This document shows positions 45,639-55,127 of a stretch of DNA of 64,000 nucleotides, piece by piece (positions within the stretch are counted from its first letter, which is position 1; every line of letters starts with the position of its first letter). The stretch spans positions 992,001 through 1,056,000 of the forward strand of contig NZ_CP092107.1 in NCBI RefSeq assembly GCF_029016485.1, given 5' to 3'. Origin of the DNA: Vibrio sp. JC009. GTDB taxonomy: Bacteria; Pseudomonadota; Gammaproteobacteria; Enterobacterales; Vibrionaceae. The notes beneath the pieces were generated by a model that was not told the origin of the DNA, did not search any database, and saw only the letters and a list, made by a program, of their open reading frames with translations. The position numbers and the translations under genes are program-made.

Positions 45639-46622
45639 ATGAAATGGAATTATGCAGCGCTTGCACTGTTTGCAAGTGCGTCTGTTCAAGCCAGTGAATG
45701 TGGCCACGTAACTATCGCAGATATGAACTGGAGCTCTGCCAGTCTGATTGCCAATATTGACCGATTTGTTCTGGAGCACGGATTTGAGTGTGATGCAGAA
45801 CTGGTTCCTGGCGATACCATGCCGACTACTGCCTCAATGATCGAAAAAGGCCAGCCCGATATTGCCCCGGAAATCTGGACTAACGCGGTAAAAGAAGCTA
45901 TCGACAACGGTGTGAGCGAAGGGCGTCTTGCCTACGCAGGGGAAGCACTGGTTGACGGTGGTGAAGAAGGTTTCTGGGTTCCGAGTTATTTGGTAGCTAA
46001 ATACCCTGAACTAAAAACAATTGAGGGTGTTAAGCAGCACCCAGAACTATTCTCACACCCAGAAAACCCTGACGCTGCTGGCTTCTACAGCTGTCCGGCT
46101 GGCTGGAACTGTCAGATATCCAGCGGAAATCTGTTCAATGCACTTAACCTTGATAAAGCTGGCTTTGAGCTTATCGATCCGGGTTCAGCTGCCGGTCTGT
46201 CAGGCGCTATTGCAAAGGCATACGAACGTAAAGAAGGATGGTTTGGTTACTACTGGGCACCAACTGCCATTCTGGGTAAATACGAAATGGTTAAAGTGGA
46301 CTTTGGCACCGGCGTTGATAAAGAAGAATTCCTGAACTGTACTTCAATGGAAGACTGTGATGCACCGAAAGTCACTATGTACCCTAAAGCTATAGTAAAC
46401 ACCGTTGTTACAGACGCTTTCTCGAAAAAGAATCCTGAAGCGATGCAGTACCTGGAAATGCGTGGTTTAAAAAATGCAGATCTAAACAAAATGTTGGCAT
46501 GGATGGAAGATGAGCAGGCTGACGCTGAAGAAGCAATGTTCTACTTCTTTGAAACATACCCTGAAATTTGGAAAACATGGGTATCAGCATCTGTAGCAGA
46601 CAAAATTGCTGCTGAGCTCTAA
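45639..46622 (+). CDS. proX: Glycine betaine/proline-type ABC binding protein
   Basis: 327 residues. Signal peptide with a cut expected after SASVQA (residue about 18), then an OpuAC-type ligand domain with DMNWSSASLIANI, a Trp/Tyr-rich pocket (EGFWVPSYL, GWFGYYWAPTAIL) typical of betaine cages, and paired Cys residues. ATG 45639 was chosen because it opens the signal peptide and follows AAAGGA; the frame runs further upstream to 45594. It captures betaine-like osmolytes in the periplasm for ProWV. Confidence 0.88.
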   Translation: MKWNYAALALFASASVQASECGHVTIADMNWSSASLIANIDRFVLEHGFECDAELVPGDTMPTTASMIEKGQPDIAPEIWTNAVKEAIDNGVSEGRLAYAGEALVDGGEEGFWVPSYLVAKYPELKTIEGVKQHPELFSHPENPDAAGFYSCPAGWNCQISSGNLFNALNLDKAGFELIDPGSAAGLSGAIAKAYERKEGWFGYYWAPTAILGKYEMVKVDFGTGVDKEEFLNCTSMEDCDAPKVTMYPKAIVNTVVTDAFSKKNPEAMQYLEMRGLKNADLNKMLAWMEDEQADAEEAMFYFFETYPEIWKTWVSASVADKIAAEL

Positions 46623-46688
46623 TATAAAATTTTGTTGTATTTAGAGTAACCTGAATAAGGTTACTCTTTTGATTTAAAGGATATAGTC

Positions 46689-47588
46689 ATGGCCGATAGT
46701 AGTTGGTTGACCAGCTTCCCGGAAATGGAGCGTTCCAGTTTACGTGCCATACGTAAAGCACTTGATGGCGCATATAAAGATTTCTCTCGTGAATATGGCG
46801 ACTTAATCGAATCCATATTTGACCCTCTTCTCTCTTTTCTTATCTGGTTTGAGAAGCTGCTTTTAAGCACTCCGTGGTGGCTGGTATTAATTATCTCGAC
46901 GGGTTTAGTTTACCTTGCCAGTCGCTCAGCCAAGCTTGCTGCCGGCTGTGTTGTTTCTCTGTTGCTGATTGGTTATTTTGGCATGTGGGAAGATACGATG
47001 CGCACACTAAGTATCATAACCGTGTGTACATTCCTCGCCATCGTGCTTGGTATTCCAATTGGTATTGCAATGGCACGTTCAAATCGTGTACAGGCTATTG
47101 TGACGCCTATGCTTGATGTCATGCAAACCATGCCAGCATTTGTGTACCTTATCCCTGTCGTCATGCTTCTGGGTATCGGTAAAATTCCAGGCCTGATTGC
47201 GGTTATCATTTATGCAATCCCGCCTGTAATTCGTCTGACCAACCTGGGCATCCGCCTGGTGGATAAAGAAGTAATGGAAGCCGCAACCGCATTTGGTGCC
47301 AACAAATGGCAACGATTGGTAGGGGTGCAGCTCCCTCTGGCCATGCCAACTATTATGGCAGGTATCAACCAGACTATTATGATGGCCCTTTCCATGGTGG
47401 TTATCGCTTCTATGATTGGTGTTAAAGGTTTGGGACAACCAGTACTGAAATCCATCACCAACCAATATTTCACCCTTGGCCTGCTTAATGGTTTCGCCAT
47501 TGTTGCTCTGGCAATACTATTCGACCGCGCTTCTCAGGCTTATGCGAAACGCACCCAGGCACACTTGGGAGGAAACAAACATGACTAA
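46689..47588 (+). CDS. proW: Glycine betaine/proline-type ABC permease
   Basis: 299 residues. A soluble and amphipathic N-terminal region (about 1-55) as in ProW, then about six membrane helices with the EAA loop EVMEAATAFGANKWQRLVGVQLPLA (seen around residues 196-220) and MAGINQTIMMALSMVVIASM. Gene order proX-proW-proV differs from the classical proVWX but is common in marine bacteria. Overlaps proV by 8 bp. Confidence 0.9.
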   Translation: MADSSWLTSFPEMERSSLRAIRKALDGAYKDFSREYGDLIESIFDPLLSFLIWFEKLLLSTPWWLVLIISTGLVYLASRSAKLAAGCVVSLLLIGYFGMWEDTMRTLSIITVCTFLAIVLGIPIGIAMARSNRVQAIVTPMLDVMQTMPAFVYLIPVVMLLGIGKIPGLIAVIIYAIPPVIRLTNLGIRLVDKEVMEAATAFGANKWQRLVGVQLPLAMPTIMAGINQTIMMALSMVVIASMIGVKGLGQPVLKSITNQYFTLGLLNGFAIVALAILFDRASQAYAKRTQAHLGGNKHD

Positions 47589-48795
47589 GCCACTGATTAA
47601 GATTTCCGGCCTGTACAAGATTTTTGGCCCGAAACCAAAAAGCATTCTGCCTATGGTCAAAGAAGGCCAAAGCAAAGACGAAGTGCTGGCAAAAACAGGT
47701 CACACTGTAGGGCTAAAAGATATCAACCTTGAGATAAACAAAGGTGAGATCTTTGTGATTATGGGCTTGTCCGGCTCAGGTAAATCTACTCTAATCCGTC
47801 ACTTTAACCGCCTTATCGACCCTACCGAAGGGCAGATCGATGTAGAAGGTGTGGATGTCATGGAGTTTTCAGCCAAGCAACTGGAAGAGTTCCGCAGACA
47901 TAAGATGTCGATGGTTTTCCAAAGATTCGGGCTGTTCCCGCATCGCAAAGTTCTGGAAAACGTTGGTTACGGTCTTGAAGTACAGAAAATCCCAAAAGAA
48001 AAGCGCCTGGCACAGGCCAGCGAATGGCTCGAAACGGTTGGCCTGAAAGGCTATGAAGATCAGTACCCTTCTCAGCTATCAGGCGGTCAGCAGCAGCGTG
48101 TCGGTCTTGCAAGGGCTTTATGTACCAATGCCGAAATCCTGCTTATGGATGAAGCCTTCTCCGCACTTGATCCGCTTATCCGAAGTGAAATGCAGGACCA
48201 GCTGATTGAACTTCAGGAAACTCTGCATAAAACCATTATCTTTATCACTCATGACCTGGACGAAGCTCTTCGCCTTGGTGACAGAATTGCTATCCTAAAA
48301 GACGGTGAGCTTGTGCAGCAAGGAACGCCGGATGACATCCTGCTTAACCCGGCTACAGATTATGTAGAAGCCTTTGTGAAAGATGTGAACCGAGCACGGG
48401 CACTGACTGTAGAAACAGTTATGCAAAAACCTGCGCTGCGTATTACGGCAACCACGATTGCAGAAGCGCTTAAGCAGATGAAGATGAAGAATCAGGACTA
48501 CGGCTATCATGTAACCGAAGACGGTTATCAGGGCCTGATCACTGAAGAAGGTCTTAAAGATGCAGCCAACAGCGAAGGCGACTTAATTGAGCCAACGATT
48601 TACGAGGATGTCCCGACCATATCTCCGGAAGCGGCCATCGAAGAGGTCCTTACTGAGTCGATCTCTTCTGATTACTCTCTGCCGGTAATTGATGAAGACG
48701 GTAAGCTGAAAGGTGCTCTAGAGCGTGAAAAAGTCGCTGATATTTTCTCAGAAAAGTCTCAGGCAAGTGAATCCGAAGAAGTAAAAGAAGGCTGA
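47581..48795 (+). CDS. proV: Glycine betaine/proline-type ABC ATPase
   Basis: 404 residues. Walker A GLSGSGKST, Q-loop VFQRFGLFPH, signature LSGGQQQRVG, Walker B ILLMDEAFSALD, then tandem CBS domains (about 285-390) and an acidic Ser/Glu-rich tail. CBS domains in this family sense ionic strength or nucleotides. ATG 47581 is inside the end of proW and preceded by GGAGG; an in-frame upstream extension was rejected. It energises betaine uptake. Confidence 0.92.
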   Translation: MTKPLIKISGLYKIFGPKPKSILPMVKEGQSKDEVLAKTGHTVGLKDINLEINKGEIFVIMGLSGSGKSTLIRHFNRLIDPTEGQIDVEGVDVMEFSAKQLEEFRRHKMSMVFQRFGLFPHRKVLENVGYGLEVQKIPKEKRLAQASEWLETVGLKGYEDQYPSQLSGGQQQRVGLARALCTNAEILLMDEAFSALDPLIRSEMQDQLIELQETLHKTIIFITHDLDEALRLGDRIAILKDGELVQQGTPDDILLNPATDYVEAFVKDVNRARALTVETVMQKPALRITATTIAEALKQMKMKNQDYGYHVTEDGYQGLITEEGLKDAANSEGDLIEPTIYEDVPTISPEAAIEEVLTESISSDYSLPVIDEDGKLKGALEREKVADIFSEKSQASESEEVKEG

Positions 48796-48801
48796 TAACC
48801 A

Positions 48802-49878
48802 GTGACAAAAAGTGTAATGAAAGCCGTAGTCACCACCGGAAATGGTGGCTACGACAAATTGGTTTACAAAGATGTTCCAGTTCCTGAGTTAGAGCAAGGC
48901 GAGGTACTGATAAAAGTACTTGCAGCCGGGGTGAATAATACCGAAATCAACACCAGGCTCGGCTGGTACTCCTCCTCCGTTACTGCTTCGACCAACGATA
49001 CTTCCGATGAAAGCAGTGAAGCGGATGAAAACAAGGCAGACGGTGGCTGGAATGAAGGTACGCCATTCCCATTCATTCAGGGTACTGACTGTTGTGGCAC
49101 AGTGGTCGCAGTTGCTGATACCAGCGACGAAGACTTGATGGATAAACGAGTGCTAATCAGACCTTGTATCCGCAAAACGGATTTCAGCTCTCTGGAAAAT
49201 ATCTGGATGGGTTCAGACTTTGACGGCGCATTTGCTCAGTACGTTAAAGTGGCTGCCAGTGAAGTATTTCCAGTAGCTTGTGATTGGTCAGACGCAGAGC
49301 TGGGAAGTATTCCCTGCGCCTACGGTACATCGGAAAATATGCTTCATAGAGCAGAGCTTAGTGCAGGTGAAACCGTACTGATCACAGGTGCATCCGGCGG
49401 TGTTGGCTCGGCTACGGTACAACTGGCAAAGCGCCGCAATGCAAAAGTAATTGCCATTGCCGGTAAAAGTAAGCATAAAAAAGTTCTTGAACTGGGCGCT
49501 GATATCGTACTGGACAGAAGTGACGACTGGCTGGCACATCTGGGCGAACAGTCTGTTGATGTTGTGGTAGACAATGTTGCAGGCAATGGATTCCCCGCCA
49601 TGCTAAAACTTCTCAAACGTGGTGGCCGTTTTGTTTCTTCCGGTGCCGTAGCAGGCCCAATAGTCGAGCTGGATATGCGGGATATGTACCTAAAAGACAT
49701 CAGGCTTATCGGAACAACCGCCTGGGATGAACCCGTCTTTCCAAATCTGGTGAAATATATAGAGCAAAACGAAATCCGCCCGGTAGTCGCAAAAACCTTC
49801 CCGCTTGAAGAAATCGCGCAAGCACAAGAAGAACTCCTTATGAGGACACACACCGGAAAGTTTGTTCTGATCCCTTAA
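48802..49878 (+). CDS. Zinc-type alcohol dehydrogenase / quinone oxidoreductase family protein
   Basis: 358 residues, MDR superfamily. GroES-like N-domain (VTTGNGGYDKLVYKDVPVPE, LAAGVNNTEINTRLGW) and a Rossmann domain with ITGASGGVGSATVQLAK. An insert rich in Ser, Asp and Glu near residues 58-82 is unusual. Zinc ligands are not clear, so a quinone- or enone-reductase role is likelier than alcohol oxidation. Start GTG 48802 lies 6 bp after proV; ATG 48817 is the alternative. Cotranscription with proXWV is likely but a shared function is not obvious. Confidence 0.8.
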   Translation: MTKSVMKAVVTTGNGGYDKLVYKDVPVPELEQGEVLIKVLAAGVNNTEINTRLGWYSSSVTASTNDTSDESSEADENKADGGWNEGTPFPFIQGTDCCGTVVAVADTSDEDLMDKRVLIRPCIRKTDFSSLENIWMGSDFDGAFAQYVKVAASEVFPVACDWSDAELGSIPCAYGTSENMLHRAELSAGETVLITGASGGVGSATVQLAKRRNAKVIAIAGKSKHKKVLELGADIVLDRSDDWLAHLGEQSVDVVVDNVAGNGFPAMLKLLKRGGRFVSSGAVAGPIVELDMRDMYLKDIRLIGTTAWDEPVFPNLVKYIEQNEIRPVVAKTFPLEEIAQAQEELLMRTHTGKFVLIP

Positions 49879-49885
49879 CTCCTAC

Positions 49886-49984
49886 GGGGACAGGCACCTT
49901 AATTGTAAGGACAGGCACCCAAATTAAGGTGCCTGTCCTCGTAAGAAAACCCACAAACTAATCGAAATTAAGATGCCTGTCCCC
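49886..49984. repeat. REP-like repeat cluster 4 (two direct, two inverted copies)
   Basis: ggggacaggcacctta (49886-49901), aaggacaggcaccc (49907-49920), then inverted taaggtgcctgtcctcg (49925-49941) and taagatgcctgtcccc (49969-49984). The inner pair forms a stem of about 12 bp. It sits at the end of the quinone oxidoreductase gene and may also act as its terminator. Confidence 0.85.
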
Positions 49985-50082
49985 ATAAGAAAACCCAGCC
50001 CACAGAATTACAAATGAAAGGAAGCTAAGCTAGTCCTATACTCACATATACACAGGTGCCATACAGGAGTATTTAGGTTTAG

Positions 50083-51246
50083 ATGTACCGATACTATGCA
50101 AAGCTCCAGAAGAGCGTTGAACATCTTGCTGTTCAGGGGCAAAAACGCTCTACCACTGAGACTCTCAGATTAAACCACTATATCTGGCTGGTGCTTGTTG
50201 CTACTGTAGTCAGCCTTCTCTTTATCGGTGTAAATATTGCGGCAGGTACCTACCCGCTGGCGATAGCTCTCGCGCTTTTCCTGTCCTCCATGATTGGCAG
50301 TTTGTGGATGATTCCGCGAACACTCAATGTCTCACTTATTTACCATATAAATAATCTGGTATTTGTTTCCATGCTGACCTTTGTATCCGTCAAAGGTGGT
50401 ATAGATAATGGCAGCATACTATGGATATACACTTACCCGGTGCTGTCTGTGTTTCTGTTTGGTAATACCATCGGCTCAATATGGAGTATTGTTCTTCTTA
50501 TCCTGAATATCTATTTCCTTGCGTTTCAGCAGGGCTCAGAGGGAGATTACTCCTTGGGATTCACACTGCGCTTTGCCATTGCCTATTTAACTATGCTAAC
50601 CGTAACCACCCGGCTTGAATATGAGAGACAGGCCTATATCCAGCGAACCAAAAGACAAAGACGCTTTTTGGAGAGAGAAAGAAAGTCTCTTCGTGGGGAA
50701 ATATACCGCAGAGTTGAACTGGAAGAGCAGTTAGTCAAATTAGCCAATACCGATGGGTTAACCGGCCTATATAACCGTCGCTGTTTCTGGGACGAAGCGC
50801 TGGAAGAACTTGCTGTATCCCAAAGATACAAAATTCCTATGTCACTGGCGGTAATAGATATTGACCACTTTAAGAAAATAAACGATAGCTATGGCCACCA
50901 GGCAGGCGATGCGGTACTCAGGTATTTCGGTGAAATCTGCACTAAAGAGCTAAGAAGCACAGATATTATCGGCCGTATTGGTGGCGAAGAGTTTGCGGTA
51001 TTGCTTCTGCATACAGATACTCAGCAAGCCTCGGATATCATGGAAAGGTTCAGAGAAAATATCAGCCAAAAGTCGGTTCAGTTTAAGGATAAAGAGATTC
51101 CATTTACCATCAGTATCGGCATCAGCTCTATCAGCACCCAAGCTACCGATCTTGAGCTTGCCTATAGCTGCGCTGATATCGCCCTCTACCAGGCTAAGCA
51201 AGATGGGCGAAATCAGCTCAAATTGTCGGATATTCCACAAAGCTAA
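50083..51246 (+). CDS. Membrane-bound diguanylate cyclase
   Basis: 387 residues. Six hydrophobic segments (about 32-190) form a MASE-like membrane sensor, followed by a basic coiled coil and a GGDEF domain with RIGGEEF, DIDHFKKINDSYGH and an intact inhibitory site RSTD. It should make c-di-GMP with product feedback inhibition. Single gene, ATG 50083, upstream AGGAG. Its end abuts a long palindromic repeat. Confidence 0.9.
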   Translation: MYRYYAKLQKSVEHLAVQGQKRSTTETLRLNHYIWLVLVATVVSLLFIGVNIAAGTYPLAIALALFLSSMIGSLWMIPRTLNVSLIYHINNLVFVSMLTFVSVKGGIDNGSILWIYTYPVLSVFLFGNTIGSIWSIVLLILNIYFLAFQQGSEGDYSLGFTLRFAIAYLTMLTVTTRLEYERQAYIQRTKRQRRFLERERKSLRGEIYRRVELEEQLVKLANTDGLTGLYNRRCFWDEALEELAVSQRYKIPMSLAVIDIDHFKKINDSYGHQAGDAVLRYFGEICTKELRSTDIIGRIGGEEFAVLLLHTDTQQASDIMERFRENISQKSVQFKDKEIPFTISIGISSISTQATDLELAYSCADIALYQAKQDGRNQLKLSDIPQS

Positions 51247-51264
51247 TCTGATATAAATTAAACT

Positions 51265-51428
51265 TATACCAATCCCAGTAATTAGCTGTTCAGTGATTGC
51301 GCAGGAAAAATCGCTAAGAGCAAGGCAAAATTTGCAGTAACTAGTGGATCTAATTACAAAAATTTTAACGCCGCTATTAGCGATTTTGACAAGCAAGGAT
51401 GAACAGATAATTGCTGGGATTGGTATTA
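51265..51428. repeat. Palindromic interspersed repeat element, about 164 bp
   Basis: Imperfect terminal inverted repeats of about 28 bp: TATACCAATCCCAGTAATTA at the left and TAATTGCTGGGATTGGTATT-type sequence at the right (51402-51427). An inner inverted repeat AAAATCGCTAA/TTAGCGATTTT is also present. No coding content. The whole unit can fold as one long hairpin, like ERIC or other MITE-type repeats. A much shortened relative is at 61018-61054. Confidence 0.8.
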
Positions 51429-51467
51429 CAGCTCAGATGATCAACAAAATCCATAAACTGATTCATA

Positions 51468-52112
51468 TCACGCCAGGTTAGCCGAACTCCAGTAAGCCCC
51501 ATGCTCAGGCAGAATATGGCAGATCAGCTGATACTGAGCATCATTAATCTGGTTATCCTGCAAGGCACAGACAATCGCCCGGTGTTGCTCAAAAGAGCGC
51601 TGGAGGTGGTCTTCGTTTCCGCCAAGGTGGTTTCTTGCCGTGGACATCCGCGATGAAATCAGGGCATAAGACTCCTGAAAATAACGGTTATCACACAATG
51701 AAATCAGTGTCTGGTGAAACTGGTTATCCAGGTTCAGATATTCCAGCGAGCTTGAATTATTCAGGCACACTTCCATCTTATCCAGAATAAAGCACAGCTC
51801 CTGAATCAACTGCTTAGGGTTATTCTTCCATGCCAGCTTCAGCCCTTCCGACTCAATAAAATAGCGAAACTCCAGCAACTCATTAAATTCCTGAGTGTTA
51901 AAACTGAATACAAAAGTACCACTCTTAGGTTTGATCTGGACAAGGCCTTCACTCTGCAGCCTTTTTAAAGCATCACGAATGGGCGCTTTGGTCGCATTTA
52001 GCTTGTTCGCCAGTACCGTTTCCGAAAGTTTCATTCCCATCGGCAAAGTACCGACAATAATCATTTCTCTGATTCGCCGATAAATAACATCTTTCAGCAA
52101 GTCCTGTTTCAT
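51468..52112 (-). CDS. GntR-family (FadR subfamily) regulator
   Basis: 214 residues. Winged helix (LSETVLANKLNATKAPIRDA, about 25-45) and an all-helical FadR/FCD effector domain whose metal-binding His/Asp residues appear kept (QFHQTLISLCDN, HRAIVCAL). FCD regulators bind organic or sugar acids. ATG 52112 was chosen because the conserved domain begins there; the frame extends to 52199 without family residues. Operators at 52163 and 55265-55328 suggest it governs itself and the TRAP/dehydrogenase genes. Confidence 0.87.
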   Translation of the reverse strand: MKQDLLKDVIYRRIREMIIVGTLPMGMKLSETVLANKLNATKAPIRDALKRLQSEGLVQIKPKSGTFVFSFNTQEFNELLEFRYFIESEGLKLAWKNNPKQLIQELCFILDKMEVCLNNSSSLEYLNLDNQFHQTLISLCDNRYFQESYALISSRMSTARNHLGGNEDHLQRSFEQHRAIVCALQDNQINDAQYQLICHILPEHGAYWSSANLA

Positions 52113-52162
52113 CTTTCCGCTCACACTCTTTATTGTATTATTATATACCCTACAGCCTGCAT

Positions 52163-52174
52163 CTAAAATGTCAA
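52163..52174. promoter_or_regulatory. Candidate GntR operator before its own gene
   Basis: CTAAAATGTCAA, matching 10 of 12 positions with the reverse complement of the site at 55265-55276. It lies 51 bp before the GntR start. Confidence 0.5.
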
Positions 52175-52229
52175 GCGAGAGAAAAAAAAGGAGCAGCAAA
52201 GCTACTCCTATATGCCTTGATTACCGATA

Positions 52230-53540
52230 TTACAGCAACATAGATGGCAGAAACAGCGACAACTGTGGAATAAAAGTTACCATCATTAGCATAACAAACA
52301 TGGCAATCAGGAAAGGAACAATGGATTTTACCAGCTCTTCCAGGGAAACATTTGCCACACCCGTTGCCACAAAAAGGTTTGCGCCCAGTGGCGGGGTACA
52401 GAATCCGATTGCCAGGTTAACCGTCATAATGATACCGAAGTGAATCGGATCGACACCCAGAGCCTGAACAATAGGCAGCAGAATCGGTGTAAGTATGATG
52501 ATGGAAGCGATGGTCTCCATAAACATACCCACAATAAGCAGCATAATGTTGATGAGCACCAGCACAATCAACGGATTCTCGGATACCGCAGTAATGGCAT
52601 TGGCTACTTCAACAGGCACACGCTCCAGTGTCAGTAAGCGACCAAAAGATGCCGCCATCACAACCATAACAAGCACCGTAGCCGAAGTAAGTCCTGACTT
52701 CAGAAATACACTATTCAGATCCGAAAGTTTCAGGTCACGATAGATATAAAGACTAACCATCAGCGCATAAACTACCGCAACACCGGCCGCCTCTGTTGGC
52801 GTAAAGATACCGCCGTAGATACCACCCAAAATAATCACAGGAACAATCAGAGCCCAGATAGAGTGCTGACGCCAGCCTTTAGGTGCCGCACCATCTATCG
52901 ACGAAATCGCATCTTCCATATTCTTCGAAGCACGGCTTGCCGGGAACAGGTTCTTATTAACCGTCATCTTAGCGACAAACATATAACCCAGACCAAACAG
53001 CAGCCCCGGTAGTACACCCGCAAGGAACAACTTACCAATCGACTGGTTTGCCGTAACACCATAAATAATCAATGGAATCGAAGGCGGAATCATTACTCCG
53101 GTAATACCAGCCGCAGCGGTAATTGCCGCAGAGAAAGGACGCTTATAGCCCACACGCTCCATTTCCGGAATCATGTTTGAACCGATAGCCGCAACCGTTG
53201 CAGGGGATGAGCCTGAAATCGCAGCAAAGAACATACTCGCCAGTACATTTACATAGGCAAGACCCGCTTTAAAGTGACCAACAAGATTATAGGCTGCACC
53301 AACGATTCGCGATGACAAACCGCCACGCTGCATGATCTCACCGGCAAGAACAAACAGAGGAATTGCGACAAGCGGGAAGGAGTTGCCGCCCATAACGGCA
53401 CTCTTGGCAAGCAGAGTAATGTTAGGCGTCTTAGGCAGATATTCCAGTACCACAAGGGACGAAACACCCAGACAAATTGCAACCGGCGCACCAAGTAAAA
53501 CCAGAAGCAGGAATACACCAAATAAGGTTACCGTAACCAT
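52230..53540 (-). CDS. dctM: TRAP transporter large membrane subunit DctM
   Basis: 436 residues, about 12 membrane helices, with family marks FAAISGSSPATVAAIGSNMI, ITAAAGITGVMIPPSIPLII and IHFGIIMTVNLAIGFCTPPL. It carries substrate and Na+ across the inner membrane. Its start overlaps the dctQ stop by one base. Leftward operon dctP-dctQ-dctM, followed after about 117 bp by the GntR gene in the same direction. Confidence 0.93.
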   Translation of the reverse strand: MVTVTLFGVFLLLVLLGAPVAICLGVSSLVVLEYLPKTPNITLLAKSAVMGGNSFPLVAIPLFVLAGEIMQRGGLSSRIVGAAYNLVGHFKAGLAYVNVLASMFFAAISGSSPATVAAIGSNMIPEMERVGYKRPFSAAITAAAGITGVMIPPSIPLIIYGVTANQSIGKLFLAGVLPGLLFGLGYMFVAKMTVNKNLFPASRASKNMEDAISSIDGAAPKGWRQHSIWALIVPVIILGGIYGGIFTPTEAAGVAVVYALMVSLYIYRDLKLSDLNSVFLKSGLTSATVLVMVVMAASFGRLLTLERVPVEVANAITAVSENPLIVLVLINIMLLIVGMFMETIASIIILTPILLPIVQALGVDPIHFGIIMTVNLAIGFCTPPLGANLFVATGVANVSLEELVKSIVPFLIAMFVMLMMVTFIPQLSLFLPSMLL

Positions 53541-54091
53541 TATTTACCTCCTTGGTGAGAAAGTGTGGATTTTGAATCTGTAGACTTCACAGGCACTTTC
53601 ACCAGAGAAGAGATATCCTGATACAGATTTTGAACAAGGCGCAAGGCACTAAGCAGCGCACCAGCCGGCAGTGATGCATACAGCCACTGCATGCTTACCC
53701 GGGTTTCAGTCAGAGGCCAGTACAGTACAATTGAGCTCTGGCGGGCAATAATCGGGCTACTGATCTGACTCCAGCCATAAAGAAACATCTTCACCATGCA
53801 CCAAAGCACCACCAGGTTGACCGCGATACTGATCAAATCGAAAACCCGCTTAGGGAACAGATTGATCAGAGCCGTAACCGCAATATGCTTACGGGTTCTA
53901 AAGCCATAACTCACACCCACCCAGATAAACCAGATAAAGCACCAGCGCACAAACTCTTCACTCCATGGAAGTGAATTACTGAACACGTAGCGCATCACTA
54001 CCTGCAGGAAAATCCAGAAAACAATATTCACCAGCAGAAAGTTAATCAGCCAGGCTTCTATATTTTCGTCAAATAACTTCAACCATTTCAT
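53540..54091 (-). CDS. dctQ: TRAP transporter small membrane subunit DctQ
   Basis: 183 residues, four membrane helices (AWLINFLLVNIVFWIFLQVV; WCFIWFIWVGVSYGF; LISIAVNLVVLWCMVKMFLY; WLYASLPAGALLSAL) with PWSEEFVRW typical of DctQ. ATG 54091 was chosen over 54118 because GAGGAA precedes it. It partners DctM in the membrane. Confidence 0.9.
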   Translation of the reverse strand: MKWLKLFDENIEAWLINFLLVNIVFWIFLQVVMRYVFSNSLPWSEEFVRWCFIWFIWVGVSYGFRTRKHIAVTALINLFPKRVFDLISIAVNLVVLWCMVKMFLYGWSQISSPIIARQSSIVLYWPLTETRVSMQWLYASLPAGALLSALRLVQNLYQDISSLVKVPVKSTDSKSTLSHQGGK

Positions 54092-54149
54092 CTTATATTC
54101 CTCTGATCCGGCCCCCAAAAAGAGTGCCGGACCATGCCACGTATGGCTG

Positions 54150-55127
54150 TTACTTATTCAGGGCTTCGATCAGCTTAGGCTCAACCAGCTTAGTGTACTT
54201 TTCACGAATTGGTGCAGTCACAGCCTGGAACTTCGCTGTCTCTTCCGGAGTCAGATTAGTGACCGTTACACCGGCTGCTTTAATAGCAGCTAACTGCTCT
54301 TTTTCTTCGCTGGCAATCACGTCTTGCTGATAATCAATTGCACGCTCAAGCGCAGAATCGATCAGAGCCTTATCTTTCTCAGACAGACTTTCATAGAAGT
54401 CAGGGTTAGCCAGAACCATATGAGTTGAGTATACGTGACCAGACAGAGTCACACAGTTCTGCACTTCGTAGAAACGGGAAGAGTAGATGTGACCCAGAGG
54501 GTTCTCCTGAGCGTCAACCACGCCTTGCTGTAGCGCAGAGTACACTTCGTTGAATGACATCGGAGTCGGGTTTGCCCCCATCGCCTTAAAGGCATCCATA
54601 TGCGCTTCAACCTGCATGGTACGAATTTTCACACCATCCAGATCTGACGGCTGCTTGATAGGACACTTGTTACTGGTGATATTACGGATACCATTTTCCA
54701 TCCAGCCAAGACCTGTAATACCGAAGTCCTGAACTTTACCCAGAAGCTGCTGCCCGAATTCACCATTCAGAGCCTTAAGAGCAGCTTCACGGTTAGCAAA
54801 TGTGTATGGAAGGCCAGGTACAGAGAACGCAGGGTCCCAGCCAGCCATAACTTCTACAACAGGCGCTGTCATCTCAATGATGCCTGACTGCACAGCTTCA
54901 GTAAGCTCACGGTCACCACCAACCTGCCCGTTAGGGTAGATATCAACGGTAATATCGTTATTGGATTCTTTCTCAACAATCTCTTTGAACTTCACCCAGG
55001 CTTTGTGCATGTGGTAGGTGTCAGCGGCTCCGTGACCAACCCGGATATTCGTTTCTGCAAAAGCTTGTGTACTTATCACGCCTGAAATTGCGATAGAAAG
55101 GGCCAGGCACAGGGTACTCTTTTTCAT
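54150..55127 (-). CDS. dctP: TRAP transporter periplasmic binding protein DctP
   Basis: 325 residues. Signal peptide (cut expected near TQAFA, residue 25), then a DctP domain with RVGHGAADTYHMHKAWVKF, the substrate-carboxylate Arg region LDGVKIRTMQVEAHMDAFKA and GVVDAQENPLGHIYSS. Family members with this pattern bind sugar acids such as uronates, gluconate-like acids or keto-deoxy acids. The kinase and KDPG-type aldolase of the divergent operon support a sugar-acid substrate. Confidence 0.92.
   Translation of the reverse strand: MKKSTLCLALSIAISGVISTQAFAETNIRVGHGAADTYHMHKAWVKFKEIVEKESNNDITVDIYPNGQVGGDRELTEAVQSGIIEMTAPVVEVMAGWDPAFSVPGLPYTFANREAALKALNGEFGQQLLGKVQDFGITGLGWMENGIRNITSNKCPIKQPSDLDGVKIRTMQVEAHMDAFKAMGANPTPMSFNEVYSALQQGVVDAQENPLGHIYSSRFYEVQNCVTLSGHVYSTHMVLANPDFYESLSEKDKALIDSALERAIDYQQDVIASEEKEQLAAIKAAGVTVTNLTPEETAKFQAVTAPIREKYTKLVEPKLIEALNK

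Noticed and set aside
49886..49984. CRISPR array from regularly spaced GGACAGGCACC repeats
   Set aside because: Copies occur in both orientations with uneven spacing and drift, and the same motif flanks a RAYT gene; this is a REP-type family.
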